From the NCBI GenBank assembly GCA_004794655.1, contig SMMW01000535.1, positions 2,604,001 through 2,668,000 on the forward strand: a DNA stretch of 64,000 nucleotides, written 5' to 3'. The position numbers and the translations under genes are program-made. Positions 1 to 10,984 of this stretch are shown here, one piece after another (position 1 is the first letter of the stretch; each line of letters starts with the position of its first letter). This stretch comes from Marisa cornuarietis (taxonomy: Eukaryota > Mollusca > Gastropoda > Architaenioglossa > Ampullariidae). The notes below the pieces were generated by a model. That model worked only from the letters and a program-made list of their open reading frames with translations. It searched no databases and had not been told where the DNA came from.

Positions 1-258
1 GATGTGTTATTAGGAACTACATTGACTAGGGAGTGTATTACGGCTAGTGTGATGTGTGCTGTGTGTAGGATGTGTTATTAGGAACTACATTGACTAGGGA
101 GTGTATTACGGCTTGTGTGATGTGTGCTGTGTGTAGGATGTGTTATTAGGAACTACATTGACTAGGGAGTGTATTACGACTTGTGTGATGTGTGCTGTGT
201 GTAGGATGTGTTATTAGGAACTACATTGACTAGCGAGTGTATTACGACTTGTGTGACG
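1..258. repeat. 68-bp tandem repeat, about 3.8 copies
   Basis: The unit beginning GATGTGTTATTAGGAACTAC restarts at positions 1, 69, 137 and 205, giving an exact 68-bp period with very few substitutions between units. The last unit decays after about 258. The left end is cut by the window edge, so the array may be longer. The high identity between units suggests recent expansion or homogenisation. Confidence 0.95.
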
Positions 259-274
259 TTTGATATTTGGCCTG

Positions 275-433
275 CGGACTGTGTTGGTGCTGTGTGTAGA
301 TGCTGCCCTATGACCTGGAGCTCCGTCATTTTGTTCTGACGTCACATTATTTTCACGTCACACCATCTGTTATTTGTGAAGCGCCTTGAGTTCGTCCTAA
401 AGGGAGGATATATAAGGCGCTATACAAGCTAAC

Positions 434-434
<1 letters not shown>
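275..434 (+). repeat. 3' tail of a CR1/L2-like LINE (or a SINE using that tail)
   Basis: The sequence ends with a GCGCC...GGCGC inverted pair, then TATACAAG and a TTA microsatellite. The same design (short hairpin, TATACAAA-like box, ATT repeat) ends the CR1/L2-like fragment at 28437-28905 and the tails near 7600 and 47500. No coding part is visible upstream, so this is a 5'-truncated copy. The exact left end is uncertain. Confidence 0.55.

Positions 435-494
<60 letters not shown>
435..494 (+). repeat. (TTA)n microsatellite, LINE tail
   Basis: About 20 uninterrupted TTA units directly follow the LINE 3' tail at 275-434. Such trinucleotide runs are the usual terminal repeat of this class of retroposon. 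Confidence 0.95.
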
Positions 495-495
<1 letters not shown>

Positions 496-730
496 GAGAG
501 ATAGATCAGTTAGTGGCGCTTGTAGGAAGGCAACACAGTGAATCACGATGTTCACCTCCCATTAGGACCAAAGTTTAGCGCAGCATGGAAGATAAGTCTT
601 TTTTATAATTTTTTTTTTAATTCTTTGTTGCCAAAGAGAATCGGACAAGTTCGCAGACTTCGAAACACGCATTTCAATACGTTTCATGTTTGGGTTATGT
701 GAAAGACAAAGTAATTTGGGAGCGGGGGAA

Positions 731-909
731 TAAGTGTTTTACGCCGAGCCAGCACGTAGTTAAGGCTATATTACGGCAAGGCAGCCATCCCTGTAAACAG
801 ATGCCACATGCAGAGAAAGAACAGCGTGCCCGAATGAAAGTTGAACCAGGACAGACTACCCTCACTGTATTGGTGACAGGCGTTAACCATTGCGCCACCG
901 GACCGCCCA
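731..909 (-). mobile_element. tRNA-derived SINE, copy 1
   Basis: Read on the minus strand this starts with a GGCGGTCCGGTGGCGCAATG head, which carries an A-box-like TGGCGCAATGG at 887-897 and a B-box-like GGTTCAACT at 839-847. It ends with GGCTCGGCGTAAAACACT. Other copies are at 1138, 9799, 28008, 28616, 32066, 32876, 34988 and 50571. It lies at or just outside the left boundary of segmental duplication I and is absent from the paralogous site near 50345. Confidence 0.85.
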
Positions 910-1137
910 AAACAATTTGTGAATTTGTTTTTTTTTTTAGCAGAGTAATTTGCTCGAAGAATTCGGCATATGCATTAGATATTTCAAACTTTCACGCGTT
1001 TATGACCAAACAAGATCATTTGATCTGAAAATCGAAAACATAGCAAAAACAGAATATTGCGAAGACGTTCCACGTAGTCTATAAATAAAAGTTGTGACAG
1101 TGGTAGTGATCAAGAGTCATTTTAATGTTGCTCGGGG

Positions 1138-1285
1138 GTTTAAGCCGAGCCATCAACTAAGGCTATATCAAGGCAATGCAGCCGGTCCCGTAAACAGGTG
1201 CAATATGCAGAGAAAGAAAAACGTGCCCGAGACGAGATCTTAACCCAGGACAACCAATCCTCACTGTCCACAGTTGCTACAGTCA
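1138..1285 (-). mobile_element. SINE, ancestral to duplication I
   Basis: A degraded member of the SINE family described at 731-909, with the tail (AAGCCGAGCCATCAACTAAG on the plus strand) at its left and a worn head at its right. Its orthologue within the duplication is at 50571-50722, in the same position and orientation, so it inserted before the duplication. Confidence 0.75.
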
Positions 1286-1559
1286 GTATTCGCTTGAATT
1301 TGCTTACAGAACAGAGTATTGACTTTCCTGAAATGTATGGTCATAGTAAGGAAAAGATTTTGTTCGCTGGCGTTGAAGATGATTTGAAAGACTGGCTTTG
1401 TCATTTTAAACGGCTACTTAAACGAAATTATTAGGATTGTATAGTGGGAAGTGAATCTGGCTATATATGGAGAATTGCATGATTTTGATAAAACCAAGGC
1501 ACCATAAAAATCTGGATTTGATCAAGCACAAACAACGCCATAGAGAGACACCGAAGGAT

Positions 1560-1955
1560 GCGTAATCCTCGCGACTCCAGTGCTTAAGAGCACGGGCGAA
1601 TACACTAACCTTCTCTTCTTTGAAAACAGCGACCTCCAACCGGTCTTTGTGTCAAACTTCTGCTTCTCATAGGTAGCCCAAGTTCTGGTCGCATAGTCCC
1701 TGGGGTTTCCAAGACAAAAGCTCGGGGTCTCGATGATCTGCTGTCACTGGGTTCCAACTTTTTTCAGAGTCTTTGCTCTCCTGGATCAAGTCTCGGTCTC
1801 GAAGAAAAATCCCTTGGCATTGACAGAATCTGTCAACTGTTAACCAATTGCTCTGTTAGCACTGACGACGCTGAGAAGTGTTTGTGCGTTCTTGTTCTCT
1901 TACTTAAACTTCATACGTATAACATACAAGCAGGGCTGCCGTTGTAACCTTATAA
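1560..1955. repeat. Unclassified interspersed repeat, related to 13880-14320
   Basis: Several blocks match the repeat at 13880-14320 in order, for example GAGAAGTGT...TGTTCT...CTCCCTACTT-type sequence near 1875-1905 and the AACATACAAG...GGGCTGCCGTTG segment near 1922-1945. A shortened remnant survives in the right duplication copy at 51480-51570, so the element predates the duplication and was partly deleted there. No protein recognised. Confidence 0.5.
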
Positions 1956-3599
1956 ATGCTGAAGGTTTTTTCTGGTTCTGGACGCATTGGCAATTTTAGT
2001 TTAGACATGTGGGCGAATTTCGTGTCGCACTTAAGGTACCACATGACACCATTATCATCATCAGAGGCAATAACGGCAATAACGAGATCAAAAGGACTTA
2101 TGGAGAGGGGCACTGAGATCGACGAACTCATCAACCGCCCTCGGCGCAGGGTCAGGTATTGACATCTCTGGTAGACATAGAACAAAGACCACTTTTTGGG
2201 TACTTGCAAACAAATGACGTTGACTATACCACTTATAATCGATATTTCTTTTTTAGTGGAAGACATATTCGCTTCCTGACATTTCTGACTCTCTTGAAAC
2301 GTTGTCTGGTTCGTGCTGCCTTTACAAATCTGGATCCAATGCTTGTGTGAATTGTTTGGTGAGTCTCTGGAACAGCGCTGTGTTCAGACAAAGACTGGCG
2401 TTAAACAAGATGTTGACATAACACCCATGCCTTCTCGAATGCCTTCTCGTGAATAAAAGACAACGTATTCAAAACAGTCTTGAGTGTACTAGTACTTGCA
2501 GCCTCCAAGGAGCAACAGTACAAAATAGGAGAGAAAGTCTATTAATATCGTAATGACGGACGCTTTTCTGGGTGAGAGAGGAGAGAATGCTGGATAATGA
2601 AGGATGAAATGCTTCTGTTTTCTGGTTTTATTTAGTTATTTTTTTAGTCGCTGGTTGGCACCACTGCGTAATTTTGTTTACAGTTTTTTTAACCGCTTAC
2701 ATCTTGTAATGCAAGATTTTGCTCATTTACAAAAGAATGCAAGACAACGAAAAAGACCAAATTAGACGAACAGTTAAAAAAAAACCAGCAAAGACACATC
2801 AAAACGAATGACCAAAACATAAATCACATATATGACGAGAAGACTGGCAAAAGTAATCTTCCAGAGTACTTCTTGAGCAGAGTAAGCTCTACATACATGA
2901 TTTAACTGGGATTTTTTCTCAAGATATAATCTTGAGGTAAAAGCAGGATATCATCTTGAACGTGAAAGCAGCGTGTCAGATTAGCAGATGCTGTATATGC
3001 AGATGCAGTTGTGTGTCTCGTAGGTTATCCACTTTTGTAGTGGACAGACATATGGAGAAACTTATACCTAGCGCTATCAGCGACAAGGCCTTTTGAAGCA
3101 GAAGAATTGTCATGAATAATGTTAATGCAACATAAGCGATGGGGACTTCAAATGTCGTATTTCAAAAAGTAGAGGACATTATCCCATGATATGAATTAAT
3201 TACTTAGCATTTTAAAAATTGTTGTTGGTTTTTTTGGCTTCAGCTCGCAAATTTACATATATTTACATATAGAAGAAAAGGTTTATTTAACGTCATGTAT
3301 TGAGATAGTACCAGCGCCTTGCCCTGCAACCAATGCAGAGTGATGTAAAACTCAGATAGATGTGACAATCCGTTACTAGATAAGCAGGTGTGACACGACG
3401 TGAGCACAATAGTTTGTACTGATGACTCACAGGTAGCAAGAAACACTGGGACAGAAATCAACTCAGCCACAAATGTAGCTCAAGGAAGGTTTCCTCAAAA
3501 AGCACTTTTAAAAAGTCTGTCGGTTGATAGATTTGCCTGTTCGGCATCTATGTTTGCGTGTTTCTGGAAACTACCAGTCTGTCAAACGACCACGTAAAT
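1956..3599. other. Non-coding duplicated DNA, no gene recognised
   Basis: Only short chance reading frames on both strands. About 2450-3600 matches two tandem modules of the right duplication copy (51560-52800 and 52860-53750). No splice-consistent or conserved coding signal was seen between the paralogues. Confidence 0.6.
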
Positions 3600-3745
3600 A
3601 GTTGATACCAATGCAACCAATTGAAGTGTTGCTAGTATGATTGATGGATAACAGGTGCCAGTTCATAATACATTGTGGGGAATATGAAATAGTTGATACC
3701 AATGCAATCAGTTGAAGTGTTGCTAGTATGGATGATGGATAACAG
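3600..3745. repeat. 91-bp local tandem duplication
   Basis: AGTTGATACCAATGCAA... begins at 3600 and again at 3691, followed in both cases by a TGCTAGTAT...GATGATGGATAACAGG segment. The second unit is incomplete. Confidence 0.85.
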
Positions 3746-4060
3746 GTAATTGTCAGCGTATTTTTTTAATAGCGGATAATTTTCGTGAGAGTAGTAGAAC
3801 ATGTAAAGACGCTTCTACATCATGGTTAAGTTTGATCAGCGTTTGATCACTGCGACAAGGAGAGAAAAAAATTCGACTCGGTCGGTACCGGCAAAGTGTA
3901 GTCTGGACGATTCAAGCCATGAGGAAAAAAATGCTGCAGGTCGACGAATGGACTACAAGAAGAGCTATTCTTGAAGAGGTGGTTAGGTGTGAAGAACAAG
4001 GGCAATGGATGAGTCAGCACATCTCCAAGTCAACGAGACCTTGTGGAGAAGGTCAGACTG

Positions 4061-4335
4061 TGTGTTTGGCAGCCGTCTACTGTGAGAGCGTTCAAATGTT
4101 GCAATAACAGCCTGAGGTGAATGGTGTGAGCGTGGGCATGCTTGGTGCAAGAGCACAATGCAACGGTAGTAGAAAGGAGTATATGGGAGCTAGATTGTGT
4201 TTGGCAGCCGTCTACTGTGAGAGCGACGGCGTCTTCAAATGTTGCAATAACAGCCAGAGATGAATGGTGTGAGTGTGGGCATGCTTGGTGCGAGAGCACA
4301 ATGCAACGGTAGTAGACAGGAGTAGATGGGAGCTG
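4061..4335. repeat. 135-bp tandem duplication
   Basis: TGTGTTTGGCAGCCGTCTAC starts at 4061 and 4196. The two units are nearly identical except that the second retains GACGGCGTCTTCAAA-type sequence the first lacks. The right duplication copy near 54290-54440 has one unit only, so the doubling is specific to the left copy. Confidence 0.85.
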
Positions 4336-4374
4336 GTAGAAGTAGATTAAAGTGGAGAAAAACAAGCGTAACAT

Positions 4375-5580
4375 TAAGGTATCTTAGCTATAAACCTAGG
4401 ATGACAATAACAAGATATTTAACGGATGCTTTTTAGACTACAAATTATTGGTTACGTTATTGTATATATTTGTCGAGAAATAATAGTTTGTTCATACTTT
4501 ATATACTGGAATTCCTTATTATTGAAAGAAAGAAAACAAGCAGTGTGGATGGTAGAGGGGAGGGTTTGTTGCACATGTATTAATGTTACAGGATACGTGA
4601 TGTTTACAGTATAAACCTATAGGTGTTGATAGAGGTGCGCACTGTTAAAAATATCACAGGATAATCTAGTATATGTATTTGTTCAACCCCCGAGCAGGAA
4701 CGTTGAAGTAACCGTCTCATCTTGCATGGTTTACAACAGGTACACATGTCTAAGAAGCACAAATGTAGATCGTACATCACAGAATACTCTTTAATAAGAC
4801 AGTAATCAGGGGAAGGAACTGTCGCCTGATGGTTGGTGGTCTTGACTTCAGAGAAGGTTGGTAGAATGAGGTTCGCCTGAAGACTGGACAAGTTTCCCTG
4901 AACAGCAGCGCTTGGGTATCTGATAAAGGGAAGGTAAAATGTGGTGAAATGAGATGAAGCTGCTCCGCCTTCCATATTTCTTGATACGGTGAAACAGTCC
5001 ACTGCCCTTAAAGCCACTGCCTTTCAGACCCTTTACATTTTTAGTCCATGCAAATTAACGCAGTGATAGCTTTACCAAACAACTAAAATAACTACAACAC
5101 ATGCTGGTTCATCATCAGAACTAAGTAAACCATGAGAATAATCAAGAGAATTTCAAGCGAAGTTGACAATTCTGTCTGAAACTGTAGCAATCCTTCAGTC
5201 TCATGTCAATTTTAGCAGGACATGTGTAATATAGTGTTAAATCAAATCACTATGTTTACTTTACTATTTAAAGCATAACCTTAACGATTAAACAACTTAC
5301 AAAAAAATTTCAGTACATTAAGTATATTTAAACATTATCAAAACACATCCACTTTCGATGCCCCATCACTCAGAAGGCCAGTGTGAGATTTTCATGTATA
5401 TGATTTTTTTCTTCTCACCTTGAGTAGATTTTACTTGTTGACCCTGCTTGCATGAAGTCCCTGAAATGAAATAAGGAGATGAATTATTATCTTCAGCTAC
5501 AGTGTTCCTTTTGTTAGTGTTACTACATGTTTGTTGAAACCCTCGATTATGACGTAGTCATGGTTAGCATATAATTATGT
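4375..5580. other. Non-coding, nothing recognised
   Basis: AT-rich sequence with scattered short frames. The part after about 5340 has its paralogue from 54720. No coding, RNA or repeat signal was found. Confidence 0.5.
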
Positions 5581-5583
5581 GCA

Positions 5584-6010
5584 TCATCATCATCATCTCT
5601 TACATTTTTTGAAGGCGCACCTGGCGATATTACCAACTCTTTTTCTCGTTCCTCTGCCATTCAAGAAGTCTTTATAGGGCACAGTTATTATCATTATTTT
5701 TAATTAATTCCTTCCTTCTTGGTGTGGACTTTGTAAGCGATTCAACGGCTCCTCCTGTATCATGTCTTCTTTATGGACTATATTCTCATTTTTGCAGGTC
5801 TGCTGTCAGTGTTTAAGTCTCGTCTGCACGGAGAAAGATGATCATCTGAGATCCCATTATCCTGCTGTCATTCCAGATGCGTTTCAGTTCGGTGAGCGCT
5901 GTTGAAGTTTGCCCTATTCACTCGAGGACCTCTGGCTTTGAACCTTTGTCAGAAACTATATTTGCTAATGCCATTAGTCATCAACTATATTTGCTAATGC
6001 CATTAGTCAT
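5584..6010 (-). pseudogene. Old RTE-type LINE relic, RT C-terminal region
   Basis: On the minus strand, segments readable as LKRIWNDSR, IFLRADET (then a stop) and TLTADLQK match the conserved C-terminal region of RTE-type reverse transcriptases, which usually reads IFLYACETWTLTADLQ-like. The copy ends in a (GATGAT)n tail, seen as CATCATCATCATC at 5584-5597. It is riddled with stops and indels. The same relic is at 54955-55470, so it predates segmental duplication I. Homology may extend to about 6180. Confidence 0.55.
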
Positions 6011-6011
6011 C
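5954..6011. repeat. 29-bp tandem repeat, two copies
   Basis: AACTATATTTGCTAATGCCA... begins at 5954 and 5983 with identical units. Confidence 0.9.
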
Positions 6012-6429
6012 AGTTAAGTCTTTTCTGCACTAGTCAAGATGTCGAACATCGATTTTTCAAGGCGTTCAACTAGATCAGCAGGCTTTTGGCCTTCGCCTGA
6101 TAACCTATCTGTGTCCTGCCGCCAGCGCTGACCCAGCGCCACTTCTAGTGAGCCTGCCACGATTCCTTCCAGGACAATGTAGAGGTTGTACTTTACAAGA
6201 GATAGTTACCTTACTTGTTCTGAATGGCGGAGATTTTCCCTTCGTGGTTTCTCTTTTTGACATACTTTCTTTTGACATCTTCTTCCGGTTTTCTAGATCC
6301 TTTAGATGCTGGAAAAGGAAAGGCCCCGAGGTCTCAAACACTCCTCAAAGACAGACAGGTCAGCGGATTTCCGAGGTATTGGTGGCTGCAGTTGCTTTTC
6401 CCCCACCACAATAACAATTTAATATAAAC

Positions 6430-6890
6430 TAAAAATGTTGTTTGGTAGTCACGTAAAATTGTTTGTAATGGTACAGGTAGACACTCTCCTTTGTCTTTCT
6501 CTTTTTCCCCTCTACCTCTTCTCTTATCTTGAATTAAGAATGAAGGGGATGCCAAGTTATGTGAACTTCATTATCTGAATAAAGAATATATTTAAAAAAG
6601 TTATTATTTAGAAAGGAAAAAAATGTTTTTTGGGAGTGGAAACTTTTGTGGTTTTGATCGACCTATCGCAAAATCCCGCGAGACCACAGATATATATATA
6701 TATATATAATTTAAAATACAAGTCCACGGTGAAACCGACCCGATGTCATCCCTTTACTTTTGTCAAAGGTGAAATAGATACCATTGTGCATTGATTAATA
6801 CTCTGCTATGGCCTAGCTGTTGTTAGGGTATGTAAAATCCCACGCTGTTGGTTAGATATGATAGCTGTATAGTTTGTGACTTTTTTACAT
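6430..6890. other. Copy-specific segment absent from the right duplication
   Basis: The flanks CCCCCACCAC (about 6410) and TGTGACTTTTTT (about 6875) are almost adjacent in the right copy near 55890-55915, so about 450 bp is extra here or deleted there. It contains a short AT run at 6690-6708 but no recognised element or frame. Confidence 0.5.
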
Positions 6891-7597
6891 CACTTAGCCA
6901 GCCTTCAATCTAACATGCATTAGTGTTGCTAGCATTATGTAGGTGCGGTTAACACCCTTCGCACCCAGAAAACAATCCTCTCAACATATATACTTATACT
7001 TGCTTACTCTTAATTTTCATGATAGCATTCTGACACATATTTAGGCACAACTTTCTGATAGCGTAACGGTTAATTCTTTTCTTTTTCGGCTACCTTTTCC
7101 CGTTTATTCCAAACATATAATGCCAAGTCCCTTTACACTCATGTCTTTCGCCTTTGGCAGTGCTTTACCATCATGTTTATTGCAACAAAAGTGCGCAAGA
7201 TAAATAGGTTATGCATTTATTCCATCTTTTTCGTGAACTTTTCTGGTATATGTGTAGTTTAAGACAAGATTGATTAAAAAGAAATTAGGTCATAATGTAA
7301 AGGGGTGTTACAATATTTGCAGCTAAGAATATCTTATCAGGTTATACCATATAGATCTATGCATATTTGGAAATGTTCATTGAGTGCAGAAGCAATAGCT
7401 ACAATTTATAAATCTGTTCAAAAATTCTAAAAAATCATAGGTTAACCTATGTAAAAATGTGTTCGGCATTTACTTTCTTACATTTCCAGCCTGCATCATA
7501 GTTTTTCAAATGATTTGCACACTTGCTACATATTCATATTATCTGGCATTCTCTAAACAACAATGTTGCATATGTTTTGTGCATGATTGTCTGTGTT

Positions 7598-7655
7598 TTT
7601 TGTAAAGTGCCATGAGCCTGTTGTACAAACTCACTGTATTATTATTATTATTATG
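7598..7655 (+). repeat. LINE/SINE 3' tail with (TTA)n
   Basis: AAAGTGCCATGAGCCTGTTG followed by CAAACTCACTG and a short TTA run resembles the tail at 275-494. It is a 5'-truncated copy with no body visible. Confidence 0.5.
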
Positions 7656-7761
7656 AAAATATGCAAACGAGCTCCATCAAGAATAAAACCAGTAAACAAT
7701 GTACATTTATAGTAATCTTAGTAACTCACATAATTCAGTTTCTCATTCATCTGTCATGCAG

Positions 7762-8280
7762 ACATGGTTTCTTTGCCTCTGCAATGGCTATATAGTGGCA
7801 TCTGTGCAGGTAAGCATCAGGGAAACTTTAAAAAATTTATCTGATATTTCTTGTGACTGAAAAATCTTTGTTTAGAGTAAAAAGATTGTCTGCCTCTCCC
7901 CTCTTTGTGAAATGCTCTGCATAATAGCAAATTTGATAACAAATACTTTTTGCTGTGAAGATTTGACTGTCTTTTTATGTGAAAGTTTGGTTTTGAAATT
8001 AAATTTATACAATGACACGTTCTAGTTTTCTTTCACTAGATCATATAAGTGTAGTAAACATTACAATGATTTCCTTTTTCTCTCTCTCACACACATGGGA
8101 AGGCGGTGTGTGTGTGTGTGCTTGCATTCAGTTGTGAGAGACAGACCTGTAAACACATTCATCAAGTGAGAACATGCCAGAACTGGGAATGTCTTTGATT
8201 ACCCACAGCATGATTTCTTATAATTAATCTGCTTTCTGCTGTTCTAAAAGGTACCTGGTACAAAAATCGGCTAAGGTCCG
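7762..8280 (+). pseudogene. Possible two short exons of a duplicated host gene, left copy
   Basis: Two AG/GT-bounded segments, 7762-7809 (donor GTAAGC) and 8251-8280 (acceptor tract CTGTTCTAAAAG, donor GTATGG), correspond to 56574-56615 and 57085-57120 in the right copy. Each differs from its partner by a 6-nt indel, which keeps the frame, and phase 1 is maintained throughout. The readings are MVSLPLQWLYSGICAG and TWYKNRLRS. The third exon-like segment of the right copy is missing here. The product is not recognised, and with so little sequence chance conservation is possible. Confidence 0.25.
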
Positions 8281-8299
8281 GTATGGTATATATAGAATA

Positions 8300-9745
8300 T
8301 GTCATACTGTGTGAGCTTGACACAATTTAATCAGAGTTCTATACTCACATACACACATCCATTTTTCACCAATGTAACTCTCCTTGTTTCATTTTTGTAC
8401 ACCGTATATAGTTTTAAATTACCCTGTTTTGTACAATCAGTGTGCCTGGTTTATATTAATGATACACATGATGCATTTGCATTGCAGTTTTAGTTTTACT
8501 GAAATCTAATTGGGATGTGCAAATAGATGATGCAAGAGATTTAATGTCATTGCCACTCAAGAGATTAGACTTTTTTGGTAGAATTTGCAAGCATTCCTAG
8601 TACATATGTAAATATTTCAACAAGTTGAAATGATCAACAAGCTAAAAAAACAAGTTAGGATAAGCATATCCTTGATTTTTATTTGATGTAGCAAGTATTA
8701 TACATCAGAGCAATTTATTTTAATTAGCCAGATGTGGGCTAGTTGCACAAGAACATAAAGATGGAATTTGCCGCACAACTGTGGACTTTTATTCAGAGCT
8801 TTACTCTGTGAAGGAAGGTGCGCATGCATATACATACACATGTGTACGCATGTAATGACCGTGTGTACATATGTGCACATGCGAATGTGTGCGGGTACGT
8901 GCGTGATTATCCTAAAGGTGCGTATACAACCTCCCATCATGCACTGTCTGGTCATGACCCTCCCAAGTGGGTCAGGCTACTTTGTATGTAACAATAGGTC
9001 CAGTAGACACCAGCAGACAGTTCAAAGTTGGCTACTATGTACGCAGCAGGCATGGGAAAAAACAGCCCAGGGAGTTTTCAACCTACTATACCCTCTACAA
9101 GAATAAAGGAGTAACTTAGTACACTTCACTTTTATACTCAATTTCATACTGCATTTTCCTTTGTGCTTCTTGATTGCATGTTTAGTGGCTGAGAGTGTTT
9201 TGTGCATCATAGAGTATCATTGTCAGCTAGTGTTGTTTCATTTTCCTGTTTTCTCACTGTTTGTTGGTCAGTACAGAGAGTGCATCAAGTTTTGGCTGTG
9301 ATGCTGAATGACATAAATGTAAAATTCGTCATTAAAAATCTTTCTTTAAACGAATTTCAAATACAGTTTTTCTTTTTTTTGAAACCTCAGTAAAGCTGGA
9401 TTCATCATGTGTTTCAGCTTTTCATTAATATGATGGTGAATACATTACGTAAACTTACATCACATATAGTAACAGACACATTTCATTATCCTCTTGCTTA
9501 CAACATTCTCTGAAATAACAACAACAGCTTGCATGATGTTCACATTTTATTAGTTTTTAAATATTATCTATATATAAAATAGTACTAGCAAAATCTAATA
9601 TTTATTTATTTTTAAAAATAAAAATGGAGAGATCAGAGCTAAATCAAAAATAAAACTCCATCATCAAAACAATTACAAAATGTAGCAAAGAGACCATAAG
9701 CATCTAATAAAAATGACTTCTCATAATTAGCATAATTATAATGGT
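8300..9745. other. Non-coding remainder of duplication I, left copy
   Basis: Collinear with 57150-59545 apart from the 426-bp segment at 57357-57782 and the LINE at 58447-59280, both absent here. Short reading frames are not conserved between copies. A TG/CA-rich patch lies at 8820-8905. Confidence 0.6.
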
Positions 9746-9798
9746 ATTGTTTGGTGTATTATGCTGTGTCAAAATTGAGGATTGTTTCACTAGTGCTG

Positions 9799-9955
9799 AG
9801 GTGGTTTGGTGGTACAAAAGTTAGCGCCTGTCACCAAAACAGTGAGGATTGGTTGCCCAGGGTTCAGATGTTGTCTCAGGCACTCTGTTCTTTCTCTGCA
9901 TGTGGCATTTGTTTAAAGGGCTGGCTGCTTTGCCATGATATAGCCTGTCATGATC
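9799..9955 (+). mobile_element. tRNA-derived SINE copy
   Basis: Head GGTGGTTTGGTGGTACAAAAG, then the internal block CAGTGAGGATTGGTTGCCCAG with B-box-like GGTTCAGATG, the TGTGGCATTTGTTTAAAGGG segment and TGCCATGATATAGCC. The final tail is truncated. It sits just beyond the right end of duplication I. Confidence 0.85.
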
Positions 9956-10022
9956 AGGGTATAGAGGGAGGATGCAATGACATACAATGCATACATACAA
10001 TCAATGACAATTACAATGACCA

Positions 10023-10110
10023 ACGCTATTAGCCCCCAGTGGGAAATGAACCAGCACGAGCTCTGCTTAGCGGACGCCAGCGCTCTAATCACTCGGTCAT
10101 TGGAGTTCGA
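10023..10110 (-). repeat. tRNA-like SINE head
   Basis: Minus-strand sequence reads GACCGAGTGATTAGAGCGC, then GGTTCATTTCC, resembling the A and B boxes of a tRNA-Ser/Leu-type gene. Arms do not fold cleanly and there is no clear pol III terminator, so a SINE head is preferred over a functional tRNA. Confidence 0.45.
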
Positions 10111-10345
10111 ACTGAGCGCGAAATGGTTCAATTCCCGATAAGCGCAGCAAACTTCCTCCATGACCCAGCTGGCGGGAATGTGTACCTGACTCCTTCGAGG
10201 GTTGGGCAAGGTAAGGCAGCGAGGGAGAGGAGATAGGCACCGCCCTCATGTAAAAGCTGTCCCCCCAGAAAAATGAGGTCTCTAACATCTTACCCCCCCC
10301 CATCGACCTGAAAAGGTTAGAGGATTACCTTTACCTTTTTACTGC
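10111..10345 (+). mobile_element. Second SINE family body
   Basis: B-box-like GGTTCAATTCC at about 10125, then GGCGGGAATGTGTACCTGAC, GGTAAGGCAGCGAGGGAGAG, CACCGCCCTCATGTAA and a terminal AAAAGGTTAGAGG...CCTTTACCTTT. This arrangement looks like a complete SINE of a family different from the one at 731-909. A piece of its front part (AATAAGCGCAGCAAA) recurs near 33583-33630. Confidence 0.5.
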
Positions 10346-10905
10346 AGATGGCACAAACGTGCGGTCCGTGATATGCTCAAGTTAGACCGGGGTGGGTGTT
10401 TAAGGCGGACCGCGAGCAGCCAGAGGGTTGCTTCAGGTAGACGGATCTTTGGCTTGATGCTGTGTGTAGAGAACGGGATGCCGACAGAGGGCGAAGTGGG
10501 ACCAGCAACCCGGTGTAAAGCAATGAGGTTCCGCCGTAAGCTGACAGGGGTCACGGTGGCGAACAGGAGAACGGCTCATGACTGCAGCTTGGGGGGTCGT
10601 GGCAGCATCTACCCTCTTACATTTTGTCGCCAATGTGGGGCAAAGGAAAAACTGAAAAAATCAAGGGAGCTTAGTGCTACCATGGAGACAATTGAATTTT
10701 CAGCAGAAGAAAAGCTAGGGATAGAGGCTTTTAGAGGCTTTGGGGTGAAGTCCAAAGCAGACACCGCTGCCGATGACAGGTTATGCTGAGACTGGTGAGT
10801 AGAAGGGAGCTACATTGTCGAATGCTAGCGGGCCGCAGATACCGCGACTACCACCTTTCTTCGTTGGCAGAAGCGAAACGGCACTTGACCTCTGGAGGTA
10901 TGAAC
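10346..10905. other. Unassigned, GC-richer stretch before the gypsy nest
   Basis: An open frame of 138 codons (10373-10789, plus) crosses this region but matches nothing recognised. Base composition is richer in G and C than the surroundings, consistent with transposon-derived sequence. Confidence 0.35.
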
Positions 10906-10984
10906 TTGTGGGGACAATATACTGATGATATTGTGTTGGAGGCTGTTCGCCGTTCATTCAAAGGAGAGGCTGCCAGATGTCTCC
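10906..10984 (+). pseudogene. Ty3/gypsy gag fragment A
   Basis: The frame reads YTDDIVLEAVRRSFKGEAAR, very like the capsid-region motif of fragment B at 12606-12660 (VLEAVRR, stop, LRGEAARVTMRLG). It breaks off at 10984 exactly where LINE reverse transcriptase sequence begins. Since fragment B repeats the same motif, these are two gypsy copies, or a duplicated piece, rather than the two sides of one insertion. Confidence 0.5.

Larger units (their letters stand above)
912..9745 (+). repeat. Segmental duplication I, left copy
   Basis: This block is collinear with 50345-59545 in the same orientation. Anchors that match well include 940-1090 with 50380-50560, 1320-1470 with 50760-50920, 2460-2600 with 51570-51720, 3920-4000 with 54135-54215, 5350-5400 with 54720-54770, 6290-6350 with 55780-55830, 7740-8300 with 56570-57150, 9240-9320 with 58120-58190 and 9570-9660 with 59390-59490. 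Identity by eye is roughly 75-85 percent with many indels. Boundaries are approximate. Apart from mobile elements and the possible exons listed separately, the block looks non-coding. Confidence 0.85.

Noticed and set aside
1..258. CRISPR-like array
   Set aside because: The units are contiguous with no unique spacers, in a eukaryotic context; a plain minisatellite.
839..897. tRNA gene suggested by A- and B-box-like sequences
   Set aside because: The same boxes recur in all SINE copies, arms do not pair into a cloverleaf and the unit continues into the SINE body.
1904..2266. 120-codon minus-strand ORF
   Set aside because: No motif, overlapping open frames on the other strand, and the region has no counterpart in the other duplication copy to test conservation.
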